This document shows, in pieces, positions 1-5,948 of a DNA stretch of 5,948 bases. Under the pieces are notes generated by a model. It was not told where the DNA came from, searched no databases, and worked only from the letters and a program-made list of their open reading frames with translations. This DNA comes from Rhodoferax sp. UBA5149. GTDB taxonomy: Bacteria > Pseudomonadota > Gammaproteobacteria > Burkholderiales > Burkholderiaceae_C. Made by a program: the position numbers and the translations under genes. Where the stretch lies: positions 17,037 to 22,984 of the forward strand of contig NZ_DHXT01000027.1 of the NCBI RefSeq assembly GCF_002413825.1. Reading direction: 5' to 3'. Numbering within the stretch: the first letter of the stretch is position 1; every line of letters starts with the position of its first letter.

Positions 1-1
1 G

Positions 2-307
2 CTGTGGCGCGGCGACTTCGCCACCTACTGGCGCCCGCCGCCCGGTTACAGCACCGACCTGCGCGACGGCAGCGCCGGCCCGGCCATCGAGCGGCTCGCG
101 AGCCAGCTGAGCCGACTGGACGGCGCGCCGGCACCAGCCGCCTCCGCCGCGCCGCCAGTCCTGGACGCGGCCCTGAGGGCCCGCGTGCGGGCCTTTCAGC
201 ATGCCCAGGGCCTGAAAGCCGACGGGCAACCCGGCCCCATGACCTTCATGCAGATCGACAGCGCCACGGACGTGAACGAGCCGCGCCTGCCAACCAACCC
301 GCGATAA
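2..307 (+). CDS. gspA: ExeA/GspA-type secretion ATPase, C-terminal fragment with peptidoglycan-binding domain
   Basis: Only the last 101 codons are in the window; the gene starts upstream, so the N-terminal AAA+ ATPase part cannot be checked. The visible protein opens with LWRGDFATYWRPP, typical of the segment that follows the ATPase domain in ExeA-like proteins. A short Ala/Pro linker (about residues 44-52 of the fragment) follows, then a PG_binding_1-like segment with VRAFQHAQGLKADGQPGP and a tail ending near NEPRL. In this family ExeA pairs with ExeB/GspB in the inner membrane. The pair binds peptidoglycan and helps the GspD secretin of the type II secretion system assemble in the outer membrane. 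It stops with TAA at 305-307, four bases before gspB, so the two are surely co-transcribed and probably translationally coupled. The family call rests on motif recognition and on the neighbour. Confidence 0.85.
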   Translation: MWRGDFATYWRPPPGYSTDLRDGSAGPAIERLASQLSRLDGAPAPAASAAPPVLDAALRARVRAFQHAQGLKADGQPGPMTFMQIDSATDVNEPRLPTNPR

Positions 308-311
308 GCCC

Positions 312-932
312 ATGTCTTACATCCTCGATGCACTCAAACGAGCCGATGCCGAACGCGAGCGTGGCGCCGTGCCCGGCTTGCACGCACACCAGGCAACGAC
401 CCCCACGTCCCGGACCACCCGCAGCGCGCAACATCGCGTCGGGCTGGCCATCGCCGCAGCCTTGGCGCTAGCCGGCGTCGCAATCGGCCTGTGGGTCTGG
501 CAAACGCCGGCCAGCGCCGTGCGCCTGGCGGCGGTGGAACCCGCCGTGGCGAGGCCGCCGGTGGCCGCACCCTTGGCGCAAATCGTACCGACACCGACAC
601 CGACACCGACACCTGCACCAACGCCTGCGCCTGCGCCAACGCCGAAGGCAAAACCATTGCCGCTACCGGTCATCAAGGCATCAGCGCCCCAAGCCGCCCC
701 GGCCGCCGTCCCGCTGCTCAGCGAGTTGTCCGAAGACCTCCGTCGCGAGATCCCTGCGCTGACCATCACCGGCGCCGTTTACTCGGACAACCCGGGACAA
801 CGGCTGCTCTTGGTCAACGGCCAGGTGCTAAACCAAGGCAGTCTGGTCGCGCCCGACGTGACGCTGGACGAAATCCGCGCCAGGAGTTCGGTCTTCAGTT
901 TTCGGGGAACACGGTTTCGGGTGGCGCATTAG
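312..932 (+). CDS. gspB: Type II secretion system assembly protein GspB (ExeB-like)
   Basis: A complete 206-residue protein. The N-terminus MSYILDALKRADAERERG is the hallmark cytoplasmic start of GspB/ExeB proteins. One membrane helix follows at about residues 43-64, then a long Pro/Ala/Thr-rich periplasmic linker (about 75-135). The C-terminal GspB domain lies at about 137-206, with the characteristic ITGAVYSDNPGQRLLLVNGQ stretch. By family knowledge GspB is a single-pass inner-membrane partner of GspA; together they reach through the peptidoglycan to assist secretin assembly. ATG 312 is the only sensible start because the signature begins there. There is no clear Shine-Dalgarno sequence, which fits coupling to the gspA stop four bases upstream. 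The linker contains an exact hexanucleotide repeat (587-613). Confidence 0.92.
   Translation: MSYILDALKRADAERERGAVPGLHAHQATTPTSRTTRSAQHRVGLAIAAALALAGVAIGLWVWQTPASAVRLAAVEPAVARPPVAAPLAQIVPTPTPTPTPAPTPAPAPTPKAKPLPLPVIKASAPQAAPAAVPLLSELSEDLRREIPALTITGAVYSDNPGQRLLLVNGQVLNQGSLVAPDVTLDEIRARSSVFSFRGTRFRVAH
587..613 (+). repeat. In-frame hexanucleotide tandem repeat (accgac, 4.5 copies) in gspB
   Basis: Four perfect copies of ACCGAC followed by a half copy ACC. It encodes the Pro-Thr run of the GspB periplasmic linker (about residues 93-101). A six-base unit changes length by two residues without a frameshift, so slippage would only lengthen or shorten the linker. Pro/Thr/Ala repeats continue in degenerate form to about 645. 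Confidence 0.9.
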
Positions 933-1037
933 GCACCTGCGTGGCAAGCGCCGGCGGGCACAGGCGGAGGGTTTCGGGGCGGGGTCAACCTGCTTAGCGG
1001 CCGGATCGTGCACCACCACCGTCGCTTCACCCATTCT

Positions 1038-1051
1038 TTGATGTCGATCAA
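1038..1051 (+). promoter_or_regulatory. FNR/Anr-type binding site upstream of icd
   Basis: TTGAT-GTCG-ATCAA matches the TTGAT-N4-ATCAA consensus of the FNR/Anr/Dnr branch of the CRP-FNR family at all ten defined positions. It sits in the 206-base gap between gspB and icd, with its centre (1044.5) about 94 bases before the preferred icd ATG. A weak -10-like hexamer, TACAGT at 1094-1099, would put transcription start near 1106 and the box near -61.5, a classical class I activator position. The -35 region there is poor (CGAACA at 1072-1077, 16-base spacer). The box match is directly visible; the promoter and the direction of regulation are inferred. It could serve FNR/Anr (oxygen) or a Dnr/NnrR-type (NO) regulator, which share this consensus. 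Confidence 0.6.
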
Positions 1052-1123
1052 GCTTCTCGCGCGGTGAAGCCCGAACAGACCGGCACCTTCGAATACAGTC
1101 ACTCGTTGCTGACCAACCCAATT

Positions 1124-1129
1124 AGAAAG
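1124..1129 (+). promoter_or_regulatory. Ribosome binding site that decides the icd start
   Basis: AGAAAG is a modest purine-rich Shine-Dalgarno candidate. It ends nine bases before ATG 1139 but directly abuts the in-frame ATG 1130, so it supports 1139 as the start of icd rather than 1130 or the further upstream GTG at 1064. Confidence 0.45.
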
Positions 1130-1138
1130 ATGAGCGCC

Positions 1139-3376
<2,238 letters not shown>

Positions 3377-3401
3377 AAGAGAAAGAGTAATCCGTCAACC
3401 C

Positions 3402-3444
3402 CGTCTCATGAGTGGTCCAAACTGAGACGCACGTCTTTGGACAC
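3402..3444. repeat. Two interleaved inverted repeats (possible H-type pseudoknot) between convergent genes
   Basis: Stem 1 pairs CGTCTCA (3402-3408) with TGAGACG (3423-3429). Stem 2 pairs GTCCAAA (3415-3421) with TTTGGAC (3436-3442), and extends by two more pairs across a bulged G (3412-3413 with 3443-3444). Both stems are perfect over 7 bp with 14-base loops, share no bases and interleave with 6-, 1- and 6-base connectors, the geometry of an H-type pseudoknot. The element lies 25 bases after the icd stop and 39 bases beyond the stop of the facing methyltransferase gene. There is no T-run on either strand, so it is not a classical intrinsic terminator. It could still protect or end convergent transcripts, or be the remains of an insertion-sequence end. 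The dyads are seen; any function is inferred. Confidence 0.6.
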
Positions 3445-3483
3445 AATTGAAAATTCATAGACCGCTAGTGATCGACGGGATCC

Positions 3484-4389
3484 CTACGGCTTAACAAATT
3501 TCAGAACGAATTCATCCTTGGGCTGCGCTGGTTCCGGTGTGTTTTTATCGCGGGGGTCTGCCGGGTTGCGTAGAAAATTGGCGCGGTCCACCAGTTTGAA
3601 GCCTGCAGCTTCCACTTCCTGGCGCAGAAAAGTCTCTTCGATGCGATGCAGTGTGCCCGACTCCGAGATCCCGGTACCGGGTCGACCCGAATGATCCGCA
3701 ATCACGTACAGGCCGCCCGACTTGAGCCCAGCGAATACGGCCGCGTTCATTCGGCTGCGATCCACCCCCAGGTGGCCGAGATCGTGGTAGTTGAACATCA
3801 AGGTCACAAGGTCCAGCCCACCGGATGCCCGCTCGGGTGGCACCGGATCTTCAAATTTTTGCACCACTGAAATGATGTTCGCGACCACTGGATTCTTCGC
3901 CCGTTCCGCCAGCGCTTGGGCTGAAGTTCGGCGCACGGGTGGCGGCCCCATCGCGGGGGTCTGCGTCGATGACGCGGCGGGTGCAGCGTTCCCCTCGGGG
4001 GCCACGGGCGTTCGCGGGGGACCGTCTGGCGCGCGTGCTGGCGCACTTTGTCCATAGGCCCGCCCGCTGGGCCCCACCGCACGGGCCAGCAGTTCGGTGG
4101 TGTAGCCACCGCCCGCGCTCAGATCCAGGGCCACCATGCCGGGCCGAATGCCCATGAAAGCCAGCATTTGATCGGGCTTGCGCCGCAGGTCACTGTTCCG
4201 GTCCGTCGCACGGCGATCAGGGCTGGCGACGATCTCGGCAATGCGCTCCGGTGTCAGAACGGCGGCGTTCGATGGCGGCGGCCTCGTGGCGCCTACAGTC
4301 ACGCACGCGCTGAGCGCGAACACGGTCATCATGGATAGTATTTTGGAAAGGCTGACGTCCAAAATAAAGTGGCGGGTCGTGCGCTTCAT
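3484..4389 (-). CDS. COG4798-like SAM-methyltransferase-fold protein with lipoprotein signal
   Basis: 301 residues. The N-terminus has basic residues (K2, R3, R6, K16), a hydrophobic stretch (about 17-28) and a perfect lipobox L26-S27-A28-C29. Residue 30 is Val, not Asp, which suggests outer-membrane sorting. The Rossmann methyltransferase signature LDLSAGGGYTTELLA (about 88-102) follows. Then come FNYHDLGHLGVDR (199-211), LYVIADHSGRPGTG (227-240), LHRIEETF (247-254) and FLRNPADPRD (272-281), all hallmarks of the predicted-methyltransferase family COG4798, whose substrate is unknown to me. Residues about 114-155 are a Pro/Ala-rich low-complexity insert after the SAM motif. Start ATG 4387-4389 is supported by GGAAGGA (4400-4406 on the complement) and by the intact signal peptide, which later Met codons would destroy. 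It lies 54 bases after the small membrane gene, so it may be last in the ftsZ-lpxC transcript or have its own promoter. Confidence 0.8.
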   Translation of the reverse strand: MKRTTRHFILDVSLSKILSMMTVFALSACVTVGATRPPPSNAAVLTPERIAEIVASPDRRATDRNSDLRRKPDQMLAFMGIRPGMVALDLSAGGGYTTELLARAVGPSGRAYGQSAPARAPDGPPRTPVAPEGNAAPAASSTQTPAMGPPPVRRTSAQALAERAKNPVVANIISVVQKFEDPVPPERASGGLDLVTLMFNYHDLGHLGVDRSRMNAAVFAGLKSGGLYVIADHSGRPGTGISESGTLHRIEETFLRQEVEAAGFKLVDRANFLRNPADPRDKNTPEPAQPKDEFVLKFVKP

Positions 4390-4399
4390 GCTTGAGCTG

Positions 4400-4406
4400 T
4401 CCTTCC
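4400..4406 (-). promoter_or_regulatory. Ribosome binding site of the methyltransferase-like gene
   Basis: On the minus strand GGAAGGA lies ten bases before the ATG at 4389. It is the clearest Shine-Dalgarno sequence in the window and fixes the start that retains the full lipoprotein signal peptide. Confidence 0.6.
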
Positions 4407-4443
4407 ATTCTTGCGGTAGCCCAGTGTAGCCACGCGTCCGGTC

Positions 4444-4620
4444 TTAAGCGATGCGTTCCAGAATCAGCACCGAAAAGAAGCCAAACCCGGCAATCAAGAC
4501 CCACTTGAGGGTGAGCAGGCCGTAACGCTTGAAGCGCGGCTGGCCGGTGGCGGCGTAGAAAGCGAAGCACACCACGGCGCCCAGCAAGAGCAACAGAATG
4601 AGCCAGCGCAAGAGCAGCAT
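4444..4620 (-). CDS. Small two-helix membrane protein downstream of lpxC
   Basis: A 58-residue open frame from ATG 4618-4620 to TAA 4444-4446. It begins MLLLRWLILL and ends FSVLILERIA. Two hydrophobic segments (about 6-24 and 35-54) flank a short positively charged turn, TGQPRFKRYG (25-34). By the positive-inside rule this suggests a helical hairpin in the inner membrane with its loop in the cytoplasm. The frame fills most of the gap between lpxC (29 bases upstream) and the methyltransferase gene, on the same strand. The hydrophobic-charged-hydrophobic pattern looks selected, which argues for a real gene. No strong Shine-Dalgarno sequence is visible, so it may depend on coupling to lpxC. I recall small hydrophobic proteins next to lpxC in related bacteria but cannot name a family or function. 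Confidence 0.75.
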   Translation of the reverse strand: MLLLRWLILLLLLGAVVCFAFYAATGQPRFKRYGLLTLKWVLIAGFGFFSVLILERIA

Positions 4621-4649
4621 GATGCGGTTTTTGAGTTGCTGACCAGGGC

Positions 4650-5573
4650 CTACCAGGCACGCGCCAGTTGCGCAAAACCATTGGGCGCCAGCTTTTCATC
4701 TTCAAAGGTCACCACGTCCCAGGCGTCCGTGCGTTTGAGCAGTTCGCGCAGCAGCAGGTTGTTGAGCGCGTGGCCCGAGCGACGGGCGCTGTAGCTGGCC
4801 AGCATGGGCTTGCCCACCAGATAGAGGTCGCCCATGGCGTCGAGGATTTTGTGTTTGACGAACTCGTCGTCATAGCGCAAACCGTCGGCATTCAAGACCT
4901 TGTAGTCGTCCATCACGATGGCGTTATCCAGCCCGCCACCCAGGGCCAGGCCGTTGGCGCGCATCACCTCGAAGTCCTTGCTGAAGCCGAAGGTGCGGGC
5001 GCGGGCGATGTCTTTGGAATACGAGCCGGTGCTCATGTCAAACACCACGCGCTGGCCGGTGGCATCGACCGCCGGGTGATCAAAGTCGATCTCGAAACTG
5101 AGCTTGTAGCCATGGTAGGGCTCCAGCCGCGCCCACTTCTCGGTTGCGCCCGTTCCTTCACGCACCTCCACCGGTTGGGTCAGGCGGATGAAGCGCCGTG
5201 GCGCCTGTTGCAGCTCGATGCCGGCGCTTTGCAGCAGAAAAACAAACGACGCCGCCGAGCCATCCAGAATGGGCACTTCCTCGGCCGTGATGTCCACGTA
5301 CATATTGTCCACGCCGAGACCGGCACAGGCCGACATCAGATGTTCCACCGTGTGCACCTTGGCACCGTGGGCGGAAATCGTGGAGGCCAGCCGGGTATCG
5401 GTCACCGCGAAAGCCGAGATCGGAATATCCACCGGCTCGGGCAAATCGACGCGCCGGAAAACAATGCCGGTGTCAGGCTGCGCCGGCCGCAGGGTGAGCT
5501 CCACCCGCTGGCCACTGTGCAGGCCCACGCCGACGGCACGGGTCAGGGATTTGAGAGTACGTTGTTGCAGCAC
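4650..5573 (-). CDS. lpxC: UDP-3-O-acyl-N-acetylglucosamine deacetylase LpxC
   Basis: A cytoplasmic zinc amidase that removes the acetyl group from UDP-3-O-acyl-GlcNAc, the first committed step of lipid A synthesis. It has 307 residues, normal for the family (about 305). Zinc ligands are visible as H78 in TVEHLMSA and H241 plus D245 in VKHKILDAMGD. The catalytic base is E77 and the later active-site His is H268 in RRSGHALNN. The conserved LGGGLDNAIV (211-220) and the N-terminal QRTLKSLTRAVGVGLHSG are also present. The start is GTG (5571-5573), since homology begins at MLQQRTLKS and no ATG lies nearby. The Shine-Dalgarno region is poor. The ftsZ stop lies only 12 bases upstream, so the two are probably one transcript with coupled translation. 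All key residues are intact. Confidence 0.97.
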   Translation of the reverse strand: MLQQRTLKSLTRAVGVGLHSGQRVELTLRPAQPDTGIVFRRVDLPEPVDIPISAFAVTDTRLASTISAHGAKVHTVEHLMSACAGLGVDNMYVDITAEEVPILDGSAASFVFLLQSAGIELQQAPRRFIRLTQPVEVREGTGATEKWARLEPYHGYKLSFEIDFDHPAVDATGQRVVFDMSTGSYSKDIARARTFGFSKDFEVMRANGLALGGGLDNAIVMDDYKVLNADGLRYDDEFVKHKILDAMGDLYLVGKPMLASYSARRSGHALNNLLLRELLKRTDAWDVVTFEDEKLAPNGFAQLARAW

Positions 5574-5585
5574 AGCTTGATTTTA

Positions 5586-5948
5586 CTAATCTGCCTGCTT
5601 TCTCAGGAAAGCCGGGATTTCGAAGTCGTCCATGCCGCCGCTGGCCAGCGCATCCACCTTGGCCGCCGCCTGGGTCCGGTCGCGCGTGCGCCAGACGCTG
5701 GGTGTGGCCATGCTCTGGTAGTCGGGTTGCGTCATGCTGCCGGAGGAAATGGTGGAAGACATCAACCCCGATGCCATGGCGCTGCTCACGGGTGTGTTCA
5801 GCGTTGGCACATGAAACGGGATGTTGTCGGTGCCGGTGCGCAGCACCTGCAGCGGTGGCGCCGTGCGACGCGCACCCTGACGGCTCAAGCCGGTGGCCAC
5901 CACGGTAACGCGGATCTCCTCGCCCAGGTTGTCGTCGTAGGCGGTGCC
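5586..5948 (-). CDS. ftsZ: Cell division protein FtsZ, C-terminal part
   Basis: The last 120 codons of the gene; the GTP-binding domain lies beyond the right edge. The fragment begins GTAYDDNLGEEIRVTVVATG, which closes the conserved FtsZ core (the GTPase-activating C-terminal subdomain). A variable Ser/Thr/Met-rich linker follows (about residues 30-105 of the fragment). It ends with the conserved C-terminal peptide DDFEIPAFLRKQAD, the part that in this family contacts FtsA, ZipA and other division partners. The GTG at 5901-5903 is an internal valine, not a start. lpxC follows after 12 bases, the usual end of the dcw cluster. Confidence 0.96.
   Translation of the reverse strand, partial: GTAYDDNLGEEIRVTVVATGLSRQGARRTAPPLQVLRTGTDNIPFHVPTLNTPVSSAMASGLMSSTISSGSMTQPDYQSMATPSVWRTRDRTQAAAKVDALASGGMDDFEIPAFLRKQAD

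Noticed and set aside
4..471. 155-codon plus-strand frame across the gspA end and gspB start
   Set aside because: Out of frame with both recognised genes and very Arg/Pro/Ala-rich, typical of an off-frame reading of GC-rich coding DNA.
491..997. Overlapping plus-strand frame within and past gspB
   Set aside because: It is a frame-shifted shadow of gspB with Arg/Gly-rich composition. GspB has clear family signatures in its own frame.
1064..1138. N-terminal extension of icd from GTG 1064 or ATG 1130
   Set aside because: The extra 25 residues do not resemble the family N-terminus, the segment holds the likely promoter and leader, and Shine-Dalgarno spacing fits ATG 1139.
3377..3483. Intrinsic terminator for icd or the facing gene
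   Set aside because: Stem-loops exist, but neither strand shows a stable GC-rich stem followed by a T-run, so I list the repeats without calling a terminator.
3477..3484. GGGATCCC palindrome near the stop of the methyltransferase-like gene
   Set aside because: An 8-bp palindrome with no loop or flanking symmetry is expected by chance in a window of this size.
4217..4705. Minus-strand 162-codon frame spanning the lpxC end, the small gene and the methyltransferase start
   Set aside because: It crosses three better-supported genes out of frame and shows no coherent domain.

Overview
The window is GC-rich and looks like the chromosome of a betaproteobacterium, probably Burkholderiales and most likely Comamonadaceae-like. 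This rests on the gene families seen, such as a monomeric NADP isocitrate dehydrogenase, an ExeA/GspB pair and ftsZ directly followed by lpxC, and on protein similarity recalled from memory rather than on a search. Coding density is high and no stretch over 300 bases lacks a gene. No transposase, CRISPR array, tRNA or rRNA was seen.

Left part, plus strand: the window opens in the last 101 codons of an ExeA/GspA-type ATPase, showing its peptidoglycan-binding C-terminus. Four bases later comes a complete gspB, the second member of the GspAB pair that helps assemble the type II secretion outer-membrane pore. After 206 non-coding bases carrying a perfect FNR/Anr-type box (1038-1051), icd encodes a 745-residue monomeric NADP-dependent isocitrate dehydrogenase of the TCA cycle.

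Right part, minus strand, read from the right edge: the C-terminus of ftsZ (cell division), then lpxC (first committed step of lipid A synthesis) 12 bases later, then a 58-residue two-helix membrane protein 29 bases later, then a COG4798-type SAM-methyltransferase-fold protein with a lipoprotein signal 54 bases further on. The first three are probably co-transcribed at the end of the dcw (division and cell wall) cluster. The methyltransferase may belong to the same transcript or have its own promoter.

The two halves converge at 3377-3483. This gap holds two interleaved 7-bp inverted repeats that could form an H-type pseudoknot, but no classical intrinsic terminator with a T-run.

Most of the window is ordinary housekeeping sequence, and I do not see a new multi-gene system. 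The points most worth a second look are the FNR-like box before icd, the interleaved repeats between the convergent genes, the lipobox and Pro/Ala-rich insert in the methyltransferase-like protein, and the small membrane protein next to lpxC.
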